Positions 9,324 to 19,604 of a DNA stretch of 64,000 nt are shown piece by piece. Within the stretch, counting starts at the first letter, position 1, and every line of letters begins with the position of its first letter. The translations under genes and the position numbers were made by a program. Below the pieces are notes generated by a model that was given only the letters and a program-made list of their open reading frames with translations, was not told the origin of the DNA and made no database searches. This stretch comes from Oscillatoriaceae cyanobacterium Prado104 (GTDB lineage: Bacteria; Cyanobacteriota; Cyanobacteriia; Cyanobacteriales; Microcoleaceae): contig JALOON010000004.1 of NCBI GenBank assembly GCA_025454405.1, positions 26,224-90,223 on the forward strand, given 5' to 3'.

Positions 9324-9932
9324 TCACTTTTGAGCCTGAAAAACTTGTTCGGCAGTCAAATTCAGTTCGGGGAATGCGGGCGATTCAATGCGATCGCTCC
9401 CTCGAAATTGTCGCACTTGATACTCCCCATCAACAAGCTGATATACAGAGAGAGTTGGTTGTTTGGGATTGCCAATAAAGCGCACTCCACCCAAACCTAA
9501 ATAATCCGCAATCCAGTATTCAGGAATACCCATCGCCTCATAGTCAACGAGTTTGTAACCATAATCATCGCGCCAATTGGTACTCACAACCTCAACAATT
9601 AAGGGGATGGATGCGCCATAAATCAGGGTTGATTTTTTCTCCCATAATGGCTCGGATGTTAGCTGGCGGCGATCGACTAATAGTAAGTCGGGATTGTAGC
9701 CAGTTTCCTTGTTGTTTGGTTTAACTAAGGCTTTTTGAGGAATGCGATCAGGTAAATGCAGCCGGGAGTATTCTAGGGTTAATTCCTGCGCCAGGAATCC
9801 TGTAACATCTTCGTGAGGGCCTGTTGGTTGCATCTCTATTATCGTACCATCGTGTAGTTCGTAGCGCCTGTTCTCTGGCAGCCAGTCAATAAACTCATCA
9901 AAGGTTAGTAGTTTTGGTAGTGTTTGAATCAT
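9324..9932 (-). CDS. Uma2 family (DUF820) putative endonuclease
   Basis: The ATG at 9932 is preferred because GAGG lies 8 bases upstream; an in-frame GTG at 9941 overlaps that site, and MIQTLPKLLTFDEF is also the start of the neighbouring paralogue. Features of the PD-(D/E)XK-like Uma2 fold are visible: YNPDLLLVDRR, then VEVVSTNWRDDYGYKLVDYE with the E-x-V and K residues, and PEYWIADYLGLGGVRFIG. These proteins are abundant in cyanobacteria; their biological role is unsettled. The last 45 or so residues are almost identical to those of the gene at 9943-10563, suggesting tandem duplication with later homogenisation. Confidence 0.85.
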   Translation of the reverse strand: MIQTLPKLLTFDEFIDWLPENRRYELHDGTIIEMQPTGPHEDVTGFLAQELTLEYSRLHLPDRIPQKALVKPNNKETGYNPDLLLVDRRQLTSEPLWEKKSTLIYGASIPLIVEVVSTNWRDDYGYKLVDYEAMGIPEYWIADYLGLGGVRFIGNPKQPTLSVYQLVDGEYQVRQFRGSDRIESPAFPELNLTAEQVFQAQK

Positions 9933-9942
9933 GAATTGCACC

Positions 9943-10563
9943 TCATTTTTGAGCCTGGAAAATTTGTTCCGCAGTCAGATTCAGTTCGGGAAATGCGGGC
10001 GATTCAATGCGATCGCTCCCTCTAAACTGTCGCACTTGATATTCCCCATCAACAAGCTGGTATATAGAGAGAGTTGGTAGTTTGGGATTACCAATATATC
10101 GAATTGCGCCTAGAGCGGCATAATCTACAACCCAATATTCAGGAACACCTAAAGCTTCATACTCAACCAGTTTAATCCCGTAATCGTCACGCCAATTGGT
10201 ACTGACAATTTCAACAATCATCGGAGGAGTTGTATAAGCTGCGGCTGGACTGGGACTGGCTTTCATTCGTTGCCATTCACTTTTGGCGAACACCACAATA
10301 TCTGCTTTGCGACTTTTCTCTTTTTCTCCCGGTTCTGCATTCAGTCTGACCTGTTTCAGGCGTTTGGGAACGTAAGGCAGGTTAAATGACAAACAGTGTT
10401 CGTAAAGTAAGTAGCAAAGATTGTCTGCCACATCCTCATGGTTTGCATTAGGTTCGCTAATTGGCATCGGTACACCATCAATTAACTCAAAGGTTCTATC
10501 TGTTCCGTCGTCCCAGTTAAGGAACTCATCAAAGGTTAGTAGTTTGGGTAGTGTTTGAATCAT
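9943..10563 (-). CDS. Uma2 family (DUF820) putative endonuclease, tandem paralogue
   Basis: A 206-residue protein with the Uma2 pattern: RKADIVVFAKSEW, then MIVEIVSTNWRDDYGIKLVE, then PEYWVVDYAALGAIRYIG. N-terminus (MIQTLPKLLTFDEFLNW) and C-terminus (YQVRQFRGSDRIESPAFPEL) match the adjacent copy, while the middle differs. It ends 10 bases before the start of that copy, so the two are probably cotranscribed. They separate the structural genes of the injection system from its effectors. Confidence 0.85.
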   Translation of the reverse strand: MIQTLPKLLTFDEFLNWDDGTDRTFELIDGVPMPISEPNANHEDVADNLCYLLYEHCLSFNLPYVPKRLKQVRLNAEPGEKEKSRKADIVVFAKSEWQRMKASPSPAAAYTTPPMIVEIVSTNWRDDYGIKLVEYEALGVPEYWVVDYAALGAIRYIGNPKLPTLSIYQLVDGEYQVRQFRGSDRIESPAFPELNLTAEQIFQAQK

Positions 10564-10635
10564 GGCAAGTTTCGCTGTTTAGTAATAGTGTAGCTCGATC
10601 GATCTGAATTCTTTCGAGCTGAATGGCAACGATCG

Positions 10636-10875
10636 TCAACTTGCATCTCCTGCGGTTGTAACAACTTCTGCATTTACAGTTTCCGGTGGCTGATTATCAT
10701 CTGCAACTTCAGAGGCGTTGTTTAATTCTTCTTCGAGGACTTGAATTGCACCGCTGATGCGGAGTAAGGTATCGCGGACATTCGCTTGTTTGGCTTCCAA
10801 GTCTGCCAGCATTTTTTGTCCGGCTTCAAATTCAGACTTGAGAGATTGGAGGCGTTGTTCGAGTTGTTGTTTCAT
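10636..10875 (-). CDS. Small coiled-coil protein at the end of the eCIS structural operon
   Basis: A 79-residue protein. Residues 1-55 form one heptad-rich helix (LEQRLQSLKSEFEAGQKMLA, then LRISGAIQVLEEELN) and the rest is a polar tail. It starts 18 bases after the tail-fibre gene ends, in the same direction, so it is probably the last gene of that transcript. I recognise no family. A chaperone or adaptor for the fibre is plausible by position only. Confidence 0.65.
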   Translation of the reverse strand: MKQQLEQRLQSLKSEFEAGQKMLADLEAKQANVRDTLLRISGAIQVLEEELNNASEVADDNQPPETVNAEVVTTAGDAS

Positions 10876-10892
10876 AATATGCTAAAAATTTT

Positions 10893-13800
10893 TTACTTTG
10901 AAATTTTCAAATTGAGCTTTTCAATTTGCTTTTGTTGCTCCTTAATCGCTTCGATCATAATGGCAATGAATCCTGTATAGTTAATTGCCTTCATGTTGTT
11001 CGGTCCCATTTCTACAAGTTCCGGGAATACAGTTTCAACCTCCTGAGCAATCATGCCCAATCGAGGTAAAGTTTCTGGTTGTGAATCTTTCCACTGGAAA
11101 CTAACACCTCGCAATGATAGAACTTTATCTAAGACTTTACTTAAATTTCTGATATCTTTCTTCATCAGTACATCCGATATTTCAGCGTTCCCCTTAAAAG
11201 ACCAAAATTTATTAGCGGCAAAACCCCCGGAAATTTCTTGTGGTTTAGCTAGGTTTCTCAGACTCAACCATTCATCATTCGAGTTAGAAAAGCGCTCTTC
11301 TGATAGCAGAAATTTGCCTCCTAACTGTAGTTTTTGCGTTGTGATGAGTCCGTTTACATTCAGGTTTCCGCTTACATTCAGCTTGGTTGTTGGACTAGAA
11401 GTAAATTCTAGGAGCGATTCGTAAGTGGTGCTTATACTTGCGTTAGGTCCTCGATCGTGTAATTCTTCCCTTGCTCCAATTCGACCTTTTATGAACAGGA
11501 GTACATACTGTTGCCCTTTATTCGGTCTCGCATCGAATGCTTTCACAGCGCCAATGGAGCTCAAAAGCTTTGTGCCGTCAGCACCGGGCTGAACCGCAGC
11601 ATTGATACCACGGCTGCCCACAGCCACGATGTCACCATCTCGAGCATTTGCATTAACCCAAGCTGCCCATGTATCCCATTGATTTGGATCGCCAAAATTA
11701 TCATCGTTCTGGTTGTTTTTGAAAGTTCCGTCAGGATGCAAAATAACCGTATTCAAACCGCGTTTTGTCGGCATATTCATTGACACATTATCAACTTTTA
11801 GGGAGGTATTGCCTGCTGGTGAAGAATCATCCTTAGACCCGGTAAGATCGATTGTGTAATTTTTAGTGAAACTCGCCATCCCAATGCCGACGTAACCGTT
11901 CGATCGCAAAGTCATTACTCGCTGAAGCTTTGTATCTTCCTTTTTTTCTTCGAGATCGCGATGAGCAAGTAAGATATCCAGTTGGGTACGCGAAGCGTTG
12001 TCTGACTTCTCATACCGTCCAATGCGAAAATCAACTATGTTAGACCAGGACGCGCTTGAAACACCATCACGAACCAAGGTTAAAACTGATTCTGGCGGTG
12101 CTAACTCGGAGGTTTTAGTTTGATTGACAAGTTTCTCGACAAGGTTCGGTGTTTTTGAAGCAACCACTAGGCTGGCGTTCGTTCCAATCTTTGAATTTAC
12201 GTCTAGATAGTCGGTCATGCCAGGAGTTGCGCCAATACCAACATTACCAGTTAATCTGGCATTGGTAGCAGAGATATTCCCGCTAACCTTCAAATTACCG
12301 CCACTAATTTCCAGCTTTTCTGACGGAGTTGTCGTCCCGATACCAACATTACCATCGTGATTAATATGCAAGCTAACTTGAGGCTCGTCTTTCCCGATGT
12401 TAAATTGATTTGTCAGAAATTGTAGATAAGTGTCCCAACCCGTGCCTCTATAGGCGCGTATTTTAGCACTACCTGCTATCGCAAATTCATAGGATATATC
12501 CTGAAAACTACCTGGACCTCCAGGCTGGTTAGGACCGCGAATTGCGAGTTTGTAATTTTTACTATCATTTTGCCCTGTTCCGATATAAACATTTCCTTGA
12601 ACATCCAAAGTCCCAGCCGGAGTCGTTGTCCCGATGCCAACTTTGCCGCCATTAGGGTTGACGATCAGGGAACCGCCACCCGTATTTTCTATCACGGAGG
12701 ATGTTCCTCCAGCACTCAACGGACGCACGATAAAGTTAGAACCATTGTGTTCTAACTTAAGGCTGGCTGCGGTTGTTGCACCATCAATTTGAACTTGCAG
12801 CTTAGCGCCAGGAGTCGCTGTACCGATACCGATGTTACCTCGATCGAATGCAAGGACGTTTGGATGAGTAGTAGTATTATTCTTTTGATCGAAGACCCAC
12901 CTCACCACGCCACCCGTGACATTTGTGTTCAAGTTTAAATAGTAGAGAGAAGGTTCTTTTTTCGATTCAAACTTGATGGTGTCTCCATTGTAATCATTGG
13001 GTGTCTGTATTGTTAACTTAGCACTTGGACTTGTTGCGCCGATACCAAGATTACCAGTTAATGTGGCATTAGTAGCAGAGATATTCCCACCAACCTTCAA
13101 ATTACCGCCGCTAATTTCCAGTTTTTCTGTCGGATTTGTTGTACCAATACCGACACTGCAATCACTACCTCTTACAAACAATTCTTTGTCTTTACGTCCG
13201 ATATATACATTTGAGGTTGCATCCGAATCACGATTGAGATAAAGATGCTTACTAGGCGTTATCGTATTAATATTCCAACCAGATGACCAGCCAATTATCT
13301 GTAGCTGACCCATACCGCTACCACTAAATGAAATATCGGCAAAATCGGATGCTGATTTAATAACTCTTAAACTGCTAGTCGTAATGCTACCTGTGGCTTT
13401 GATATTACCCGATACATCCAACTTTTCACCTGGAGAAGTCGTACCGATGCCAACATTGTCAGTGACAGAAAGTGTGCCGGTAATTTTTAAACTACCCTTT
13501 AGTTCAGCAAGAGATTTACTTCCATCATTCTTAGAACTGAGGGTGATTTCGCCGTCAATAGTAGGGAGACGCAAACCAGAATAGACGCGATCGCTATTGT
13601 CGATTTTGTCGCTGACTGCACCGTTAGTAATCGTTAGTTTGGCTAAGGGAATGAAATCGGTAAGTTTAGCTGAACTCAATTGAAATTTGGGTTCTTCTTG
13701 CCACCGCCTGCTGGTAATCTCATTTCCTTGTGTTTGTTGGTCAATTTTTTGCTCGCTGTATCCAATATATAAAGTGTAAGTACCATCAGGGATTGAGGGA

Positions 13801-14093
13801 TTATTAGGAATGACAATTTTGGTTAAATCTACTTTTTGGAGGTCGCGCAAGATAATCTGCTGTCCTTGAGAATCGATCGCGCTTCCTGCCGATACATTGA
13901 CAACTAAATTGCCTTCTCCTTTAGTAACTTTCAGCCCTTCAGCAATGCCCGAAACATGAAGTAAATGATGGTGCCAGCGCTGGCGATCGCGATGGTATTG
14001 TTGTTCGCGTTGAAAGTCATCTTCTAATAGATATTGTCCGGCAAAATAGTTCGGACGTTCGTTGGTTGGTGGTGTAATTCCATTGGTTGCCAT
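10893..14093 (-). CDS. eCIS tail fibre with C-terminal S74 intramolecular chaperone
   Basis: This 1066-residue protein has an N-terminal attachment region (NYFAGQYLLEDDFQREQQYH, about 14-33, frequent in eCIS-linked fibres). A long middle of beta-rich repeats follows, with recurring VGIGTTTP, EKLEISGGNLKVGGNI and SATNARLTGN motifs. The C-terminal peptidase S74 chaperone starts near SDVLMKKDIRNLSKVL (about 970) and includes LRGVSFQWK and RLGMIAQEVETVFPELV, then a final coiled coil (EAIKEQQKQIEKLNLKI). S74 domains trimerise phage fibres and then cut themselves off. Role here: surface recognition, like Afp13. Repeats may allow exchange of binding segments. Confidence 0.9.
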   Translation of the reverse strand: MATNGITPPTNERPNYFAGQYLLEDDFQREQQYHRDRQRWHHHLLHVSGIAEGLKVTKGEGNLVVNVSAGSAIDSQGQQIILRDLQKVDLTKIVIPNNPSIPDGTYTLYIGYSEQKIDQQTQGNEITSRRWQEEPKFQLSSAKLTDFIPLAKLTITNGAVSDKIDNSDRVYSGLRLPTIDGEITLSSKNDGSKSLAELKGSLKITGTLSVTDNVGIGTTSPGEKLDVSGNIKATGSITTSSLRVIKSASDFADISFSGSGMGQLQIIGWSSGWNINTITPSKHLYLNRDSDATSNVYIGRKDKELFVRGSDCSVGIGTTNPTEKLEISGGNLKVGGNISATNATLTGNLGIGATSPSAKLTIQTPNDYNGDTIKFESKKEPSLYYLNLNTNVTGGVVRWVFDQKNNTTTHPNVLAFDRGNIGIGTATPGAKLQVQIDGATTAASLKLEHNGSNFIVRPLSAGGTSSVIENTGGGSLIVNPNGGKVGIGTTTPAGTLDVQGNVYIGTGQNDSKNYKLAIRGPNQPGGPGSFQDISYEFAIAGSAKIRAYRGTGWDTYLQFLTNQFNIGKDEPQVSLHINHDGNVGIGTTTPSEKLEISGGNLKVSGNISATNARLTGNVGIGATPGMTDYLDVNSKIGTNASLVVASKTPNLVEKLVNQTKTSELAPPESVLTLVRDGVSSASWSNIVDFRIGRYEKSDNASRTQLDILLAHRDLEEKKEDTKLQRVMTLRSNGYVGIGMASFTKNYTIDLTGSKDDSSPAGNTSLKVDNVSMNMPTKRGLNTVILHPDGTFKNNQNDDNFGDPNQWDTWAAWVNANARDGDIVAVGSRGINAAVQPGADGTKLLSSIGAVKAFDARPNKGQQYVLLFIKGRIGAREELHDRGPNASISTTYESLLEFTSSPTTKLNVSGNLNVNGLITTQKLQLGGKFLLSEERFSNSNDEWLSLRNLAKPQEISGGFAANKFWSFKGNAEISDVLMKKDIRNLSKVLDKVLSLRGVSFQWKDSQPETLPRLGMIAQEVETVFPELVEMGPNNMKAINYTGFIAIMIEAIKEQQKQIEKLNLKISK

Positions 14094-14129
14094 AATAGTT
14101 TTCTCTTTTGGTTATTCTGTTTCAAAACT

Positions 14130-14228
14130 TACGTACAGAAACCGGGAACCCGGCTTTCTTTATTTCTTAAACCCGCGAAGGCGGGTTTTGTTTGTCTAGA
14201 CGCGATTTCAATCGCCGAGTCATATAAT
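14130..14228. repeat. Palindromic spacer repeats
   Basis: Contains two hairpins: AGAAACCGGGAACCCGGCTTTCT and AACCCGCGAAGGCGGGTT followed by TTTGTTTGTCTAG and GCGATTTCAATCGC CGAGTCAT. The second arrangement recurs at about 28467-28520 with compensating changes in the stems, so it is a dispersed element family. It could also end or attenuate transcription between the two genes. Confidence 0.6.
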
Positions 14229-15281
14229 TTATTTGTTTGTTTCGATTCCCTCGGTTCCCAAGAAGGTATTGCCATCTATATATTTATCCCCCTGTTTTGT
14301 GAATATTTTTAACCCAGGCGGTAAAGAGAATCGATCTTGATTTGGCTGAGTTTCCGATTTAATCTGCGATTTGTTTTGCGTGTTAGATTCAGAGTAAGTT
14401 GTGGCGATCGAAATCGAACCCGTAGCATCGCGATCGCTTAAATTGTCGATCGCGACATACCAATCTTTCACCGTCTTAATTTCTTCCTCATTTAAAGTAT
14501 AGCTAACTTCCAGATTGCCCGTACCAACTTGAGAATTGTAAACCTTCACTTTTCCCAAACCTCCTTTAATACTCAATCTCAGATTGTTATTTTCATTCTT
14601 GGTACGGCTAATTGTGACAGCGATTTTATATGTCACCTGAAACCCATCCGAAGGTACAAAATCAATAGGCTTAATTTGAACGGCATAAACATTGCCCGTA
14701 ATCTGCATTGACGGAACTTGAATTTTCAAGCCGTAATAGGTATGCGCGGGCTTTTCTTGGTCAATAATTGCTTTAGCAATGCGAACTTGCTGCCAATAAC
14801 GGCTGGAATCCAGTTTGGGTAGCCTGAGTTCAACTTGAAAATAGTAGTCTGGAAAATAATCCTCCTCGTAGATTGTGACATTTTCTGGCAGTTTAACACT
14901 TTTCAAATAGAGGCTCAAAACTTGTGCCAATCCATCTTGAGTACCGCGCAGGCGATAGAGAGGAACAATTTTTTTAATAAACTCGCGTTTAGTAGCGGGT
15001 TGCCAATCATCTCGCAAACTTAAAGCGATCCAACTGGCTAACCAAGGCAGAAATTCTTCCGGTGTTAAATCGGGATTAAAGTAGGTATGAATCGATCCGA
15101 TAACTGCTTCCAATCCCGGCGGATCTGAAATAGAGGAATCGAGAATTCCGGGATTTGTTTGAGAGGGAAAATCTTCACCAGTTAAAATCTTCTCAAACGC
15201 CAGCAAAAAGCGATCGATTACTTCATCGTCTTGCAGGATTGCGGGAAGATATTTAAGATAATCGCTGCTATTGCCACTCAT
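14229..15281 (-). CDS. eCIS phage tail protein I homologue (TIGR02242 type)
   Basis: A 350-residue protein. Residues 1-190 match the tail protein family common in eCIS loci: [10 protein letters not shown] at the start, then [20 protein letters not shown] and [20 protein letters not shown]. This is the region that links baseplate to fibre in P2-like tails. The last 150 residues form a beta-rich extension ending in [20 protein letters not shown], and are not recognised. Its start overlaps the end of the upstream baseplate gene by 14 bases, so translation is likely coupled. Confidence 0.85.
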   Translation of the reverse strand: MSGNSSDYLKYLPAILQDDEVIDRFLLAFEKILTGEDFPSQTNPGILDSSISDPPGLEAVIGSIHTYFNPDLTPEEFLPWLASWIALSLRDDWQPATKREFIKKIVPLYRLRGTQDGLAQVLSLYLKSVKLPENVTIYEEDYFPDYYFQVELRLPKLDSSRYWQQVRIAKAIIDQEKPAHTYYGLKIQVPSMQITGNVYAVQIKPIDFVPSDGFQVTYKIAVTISRTKNENNNLRLSIKGGLGKVKVYNSQVGTGNLEVSYTLNEEEIKTVKDWYVAIDNLSDRDATGSISIATTYSESNTQNKSQIKSETQPNQDRFSLPPGLKIFTKQGDKYIDGNTFLGTEGIETNK

Positions 15282-16221
15282 GACCCAATCGATCCTTAAA
15301 CTTGAGAGTAATCTGACCTATCGTGACGAGATCGCAATTTCTTTCTGCGAGACTGATACTGTTAACAGTATCGTTGTTCGCAGTTGTATTTGACTCGGAA
15401 AGTACAAGATTTTTAACATAATCTACTCCCGACACGCGATCGAATAAGCCATAGATTTCCGATCGATAAATATTGCGACCGAAGGGCCAGCCTTTGCCAT
15501 CCCAATGAGTTCCAGATTGTAGGGGATGAAAAAAGCTGTTGATTTCTGCCCGCACGATTTCTTCGACTTTTTGAAGATCGGCACTATCTTCTAGATATAA
15601 ATCAGCACTGATGTTGACTGTTAGGTAATTGGGTTGCACAATATGCAGGCGAGTCGTCAGCAATTTTCGCTTGTTTAACCAGACTTTTAAATCTCGGTTT
15701 AATTGCGAGATCTGGTCTTCTGGAACTTGCACGGAATCGGGAACGATAACTAAACTAATATGTCCGGGTGCAGCAGCATTTTTGTTTGAGGATTCCCGAT
15801 CGCACTCTGGAATCACATGCACTCTTTTAATCTTATTTTTGTGTTCCCAATCAAGCAAAACAAGTTCCTCGAAATCCTCCTCAGTTACCGCCCGATATCG
15901 CTGCCGCAAGTCTAAAATTGTGGTGCGCGTTGCTTGCTGGAGTGCGGCTTCTCGCGTTTCTGGTTCCACCAATTCAACGGGTAAATTCCAAGGTGTTTGC
16001 TTGAGGAGATTTAGAAAGGTTTCGTAGTTGCGATCGCCCACTCGATTCGCGCGATACAGCGTCATTTCAGTCAACCAAGCCAGCAATTCAATTAAGATAA
16101 TTCCCGGATCGCTGGGGTTGTGGTCAGTCCATTCGGGACATTCGATCGGAATCAGAGATCGCGCTTCTTCTACTAAATCATCATAGGTGCGATCGTCGAG
16201 ATTTGGTAAAGGAATTGACAT
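15268..16221 (-). CDS. eCIS baseplate J-like protein (Afp12-like)
   Basis: A 317-residue baseplate wedge protein. The N-terminus ([20 protein letters not shown]) matches that of the larger neighbour. [20 protein letters not shown] and [13 protein letters not shown] are typical of eCIS baseplate J proteins, and [15 protein letters not shown] lies in the middle. The C-terminal part ([33 protein letters not shown]) resembles phage gpJ. It is shorter than usual Afp12 proteins because the central domain is small. It begins 3 bases after the large baseplate gene ends. Confidence 0.85.
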   Translation of the reverse strand: MSIPLPNLDDRTYDDLVEEARSLIPIECPEWTDHNPSDPGIILIELLAWLTEMTLYRANRVGDRNYETFLNLLKQTPWNLPVELVEPETREAALQQATRTTILDLRQRYRAVTEEDFEELVLLDWEHKNKIKRVHVIPECDRESSNKNAAAPGHISLVIVPDSVQVPEDQISQLNRDLKVWLNKRKLLTTRLHIVQPNYLTVNISADLYLEDSADLQKVEEIVRAEINSFFHPLQSGTHWDGKGWPFGRNIYRSEIYGLFDRVSGVDYVKNLVLSESNTTANNDTVNSISLAERNCDLVTIGQITLKFKDRLGHEWQ

Positions 16222-16224
16222 CGA

Positions 16225-19200
16225 TTAACCTCCTATATCGGATAAAAACAAGGTAATATGATGACTGCCAGAAAAAATCAGAAATGGTTCTGGCGGCGCT
16301 GGCGGTTCTGGTTTGATTTTGACCGATAAAGAACGGACATAATCTAAACCATCGATCGCTTCAATTAAGGCATAAAAATCAGATTCGTGGGGTTCCCTGC
16401 CAAATTCCCATCCTTGTCTGCTGACACCGCCTGTGAGAGGATGGAGAAAGGTTTCTAAACGTTGAATAACTGCATTCCTAACAGCATCGGCAACTTCTAA
16501 GGAAGTAGGAACAACCTCCGCCGTCACCGTAACTTCCAACCATTGAGGACTGCCAACCCAGAGGTTAAGTGCAGGAGAAGCCCGATCGCGCAAATAATTT
16601 TCCACGCGATCGATTAGTGCCAAACTAGGTATAGGTTGAGGAGAATTATTGCGAGGAACTACAAACAGTTTGACTAAACCTGCACGAATTTTTTTGAGTT
16701 CTGTCACTTTCTCATCCCGTTGTTGTTGTGTTAATTCTCGGTCGTCCAACCACAACTCTTCAGTCAATGGATCGTAATTAGGCGCGATCGCTTTTACTCT
16801 AGCAATATCGGGAGATGCTTCATAAGCCAAATCTTCAAAATCTTGAACGGTAACGGCACGATTTCGATGGCGGATAAATTTTTGTCCTCTTTCCTTAACT
16901 CGATCGATCGGTTCGCGATCGCTTCCACCAGCAGCAGCTTCTAAATTCGTGACGCGATCGATGTAAGGAATTGTTGTTTTTAATTGGTTAATTGTTGCAG
17001 CAGGTTTGTTACCTTTTGCGCCGCCATCGGTTTTGTATCTCGTCATCCGAATGTTGTTGCGACCTTGAGGCGGAATCATTCCATATTTTCCATCGCCAAA
17101 CTGGATTTCTCCGGTTAAGCGATTGATAGTGTAGTGCCGATCGCGCATTCCCGACTGATAAAAATCCGAGACTTCATGCCATCGCACCCACACAGTTTCT
17201 ACCTCTCCCTTCTCATCTCTAACGATAGTAATTGCCTCTTTTCCTTCTAACTTTTCAATTGCTTTCTGTTCTTCGATAGGTGGCATTTTTTGTTCTTGTA
17301 CCTCCAACTGCTGACCGGGCAAAATAGGAGATTTAACGGTGCGAAATGTGTGATTGGGGTTGCCATTACTGGAACCTAAAATTTCACTGTGCAGCGTTGT
17401 AGTTTGATTTGCCCAAATCGTATTTGTCAGGATGCGACGCAAGCGCGGTTGCACTCGATAACCGCCGCTTTCCCAACAGACGCGCAACCAATATAGGGTT
17501 TGGTTAAATTCCTGAGTTGCGGTAAAATCGGATGGTCCGATAAATTTAATCAGTCCGCGATCGCTAAAAGCAGCCGTTTCATCGATCGCGCCCAATCTCG
17601 TCCAAATATTGCCATTGAAATATTCCCAAACTAAGCGAGGTTTGGTGGGATTTGTAGTTGTTGCCGATAAGTCTTGAGATGTCGGGTATTCTACTTGGAA
17701 ATACAGCGCGATCGATCGATTGGGGAAAGGTCGATCGAAACCTAAATATAAATAAGGCCTGGTATCGGTCGAACGAACGAACGGTAAAAATCCCGTGTCA
17801 TTATTAATTACCTGTTGCACGTAACTGAAATTATTGTAAGTTATGCAGGTGGAAATGTCGGCGCTTTGATTGCAGGTATAATCGAGTTGGATCGATCGCA
17901 CTGATGGCGGTGCAAAACTAGCAGATGAGTTCAGCATGACTGTCGTACCTGCTGGAAACTCTTGGATACTTTCTGCCAAAATGAGCTTTCGATCGGCTAA
18001 ATTAATATTTTGAATTGAAGCTGTCTGCGAGTTATTTGCAGTCGCGATCGAAACAGAATCGCCCAACATAAAGCCTCTCACATTTTGAACGGTTAGCGAC
18101 TTTTCTGCGGTGTTTGCTTTTTGGCTTAAGTAAGTCAAAGTAACGGGTTGACCTAAGGCAGTTTCATTCCCGTAATTCCCTTTGATAATGCGAACGCGCA
18201 GCCAGTAATTCGTCTCGCCATTCACTGCAATTTGAGTTCCAGATTGCGAGAGTGTAAACTCTACCTTGCCACTTGCTGTAAATTTAATGGGAGACAATTT
18301 TAAATTTGTAATTGCTTCTCCGTTCAAGTTTTTGGCAGTAAGTTGCAATGCTTCCCAACTACTTCCATTCCAAGCTTCCCAAACCACCTCCACATCACCG
18401 CTATTCGGATTGATAGGTAAGTTTTCACTCAGTCTCACTGTCACCGTTACTTTGGCATTTTTTAGGGACATGACTTGGCTGGCAATATAGAAAGTATCAT
18501 TAAAACGGGGTTGTTCGCCAAAGGGATAAAAATCTTTACTCAAATCGATCGGAATAGTGTTAAAAAAGCATCGATCGCAAGTTAAATTGTTGCGTTGAAT
18601 TTCGGCGGTAGCGGTGATGCGATTAATCTGCGGTGATGTTGTGAGAGATGAAAACAGTTTAACGCGCAACCAAGAGGCATTTATACCCTTAACTGTATGG
18701 GGATTAATGGCGGGAAAATTGGAAATTGTCACCGGATTTGTTGAAGTTCGAGATAATAGAATTTGCCAATCAGTTCCATCCCAATAAGACCAATCGAGAG
18801 ATAATTTATTCCAATCTGCTGCGTTTGAGGATGCAACATTTATAGTGACTGTTTTAGGGGCCGGTAACGTAAAGAGTTCGCTAGCTAAGTAAAGAAAATG
18901 TTCGATCGCAGTATCTCCTTCAAAAGCTAAAAAAGAATTATCTATTTTTCCTGTTGCTTGTAAAGTGCGATCGCTATATTTATCTTGACTATACTGCCGC
19001 ACAAATACTGCTTGCAATTGCACGGGAGTTACAATTAAATCACTGGCTGTTTCAAAAACAACTTCTTCCTCTTCTCCTTCAAGAAGTGGCGCGGAAATTT
19101 GGGTGTAAGCTGGAACCAAAGCTGTTGTATTTTCAGGCACGCCAGATGCGAGATAAAAAGTTAATGGAACTCGTGCGGGTTGGGGTGGTAAAATTTGCGT

Positions 19201-19599
19201 GCCAAGCAAATCTAGGAAGGCGAGAAAGTTTTTGTCAGGGACTCGGTTGATGCGATCGCTAACTGTTGCTGCCATCCGCCCAAAAATGCGAATTAGCGCC
19301 AAACCTGCATCAGGCTTTTCGGGTTTTAACCAGCCTTTAACCTTAACATTAATTTGTTTTAAATCGTTGACTTTGGCGATCGCACCTGCTAATTGTTCGT
19401 TAATTAACGTACCTGCTTTGATGATATTGCCGTCAGTGTCTGTGATATCTTGAGCGAGAGTGCGATCGAGCAACAAATCGGCTTGATTGTTGACTAATTC
19501 GCTATTTTCCTGGACGGTATAATGTTGTACTAATTTTACCGTTTGTGCGACGATATCGTCATAGGTGCGGTTATCAATTTTTGGCGGTTGAATCGACAT
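16225..19599 (-). CDS. eCIS large baseplate assembly protein (Afp11-like, TIGR02243)
   Basis: A 1124-residue wedge protein of the baseplate. It opens MSIQPPKIDNRTYDDIVAQT; GLALIRIFGRMAATVSDRIN and NFLAFLDLLG (about 100-135) are the eCIS baseplate signature. A long beta-sandwich middle follows. The C-terminal gpJ-like core has RLTGEIQFGDGKYGMIPPQG, RNRAVTVQDFEDLAYEASPD and VSRQGWEFGREPHESDFYAL. In Afp-like particles this protein forms the ring linking spike, sheath and fibres. It lies in a tight string with gp25 upstream and the second baseplate J gene downstream. Confidence 0.9.
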   Translation of the reverse strand: MSIQPPKIDNRTYDDIVAQTVKLVQHYTVQENSELVNNQADLLLDRTLAQDITDTDGNIIKAGTLINEQLAGAIAKVNDLKQINVKVKGWLKPEKPDAGLALIRIFGRMAATVSDRINRVPDKNFLAFLDLLGTQILPPQPARVPLTFYLASGVPENTTALVPAYTQISAPLLEGEEEEVVFETASDLIVTPVQLQAVFVRQYSQDKYSDRTLQATGKIDNSFLAFEGDTAIEHFLYLASELFTLPAPKTVTINVASSNAADWNKLSLDWSYWDGTDWQILLSRTSTNPVTISNFPAINPHTVKGINASWLRVKLFSSLTTSPQINRITATAEIQRNNLTCDRCFFNTIPIDLSKDFYPFGEQPRFNDTFYIASQVMSLKNAKVTVTVRLSENLPINPNSGDVEVVWEAWNGSSWEALQLTAKNLNGEAITNLKLSPIKFTASGKVEFTLSQSGTQIAVNGETNYWLRVRIIKGNYGNETALGQPVTLTYLSQKANTAEKSLTVQNVRGFMLGDSVSIATANNSQTASIQNINLADRKLILAESIQEFPAGTTVMLNSSASFAPPSVRSIQLDYTCNQSADISTCITYNNFSYVQQVINNDTGFLPFVRSTDTRPYLYLGFDRPFPNRSIALYFQVEYPTSQDLSATTTNPTKPRLVWEYFNGNIWTRLGAIDETAAFSDRGLIKFIGPSDFTATQEFNQTLYWLRVCWESGGYRVQPRLRRILTNTIWANQTTTLHSEILGSSNGNPNHTFRTVKSPILPGQQLEVQEQKMPPIEEQKAIEKLEGKEAITIVRDEKGEVETVWVRWHEVSDFYQSGMRDRHYTINRLTGEIQFGDGKYGMIPPQGRNNIRMTRYKTDGGAKGNKPAATINQLKTTIPYIDRVTNLEAAAGGSDREPIDRVKERGQKFIRHRNRAVTVQDFEDLAYEASPDIARVKAIAPNYDPLTEELWLDDRELTQQQRDEKVTELKKIRAGLVKLFVVPRNNSPQPIPSLALIDRVENYLRDRASPALNLWVGSPQWLEVTVTAEVVPTSLEVADAVRNAVIQRLETFLHPLTGGVSRQGWEFGREPHESDFYALIEAIDGLDYVRSLSVKIKPEPPAPPEPFLIFSGSHHITLFLSDIGG

Positions 19600-19604
19600 A
19601 AGAG

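Noticed and set aside
10893..14093. Diversity-generating retroelement target in the fibre gene
   Set aside because: No template repeat or reverse transcriptase is seen; the repeated VGIGTTTP motifs are normal for this fibre type.
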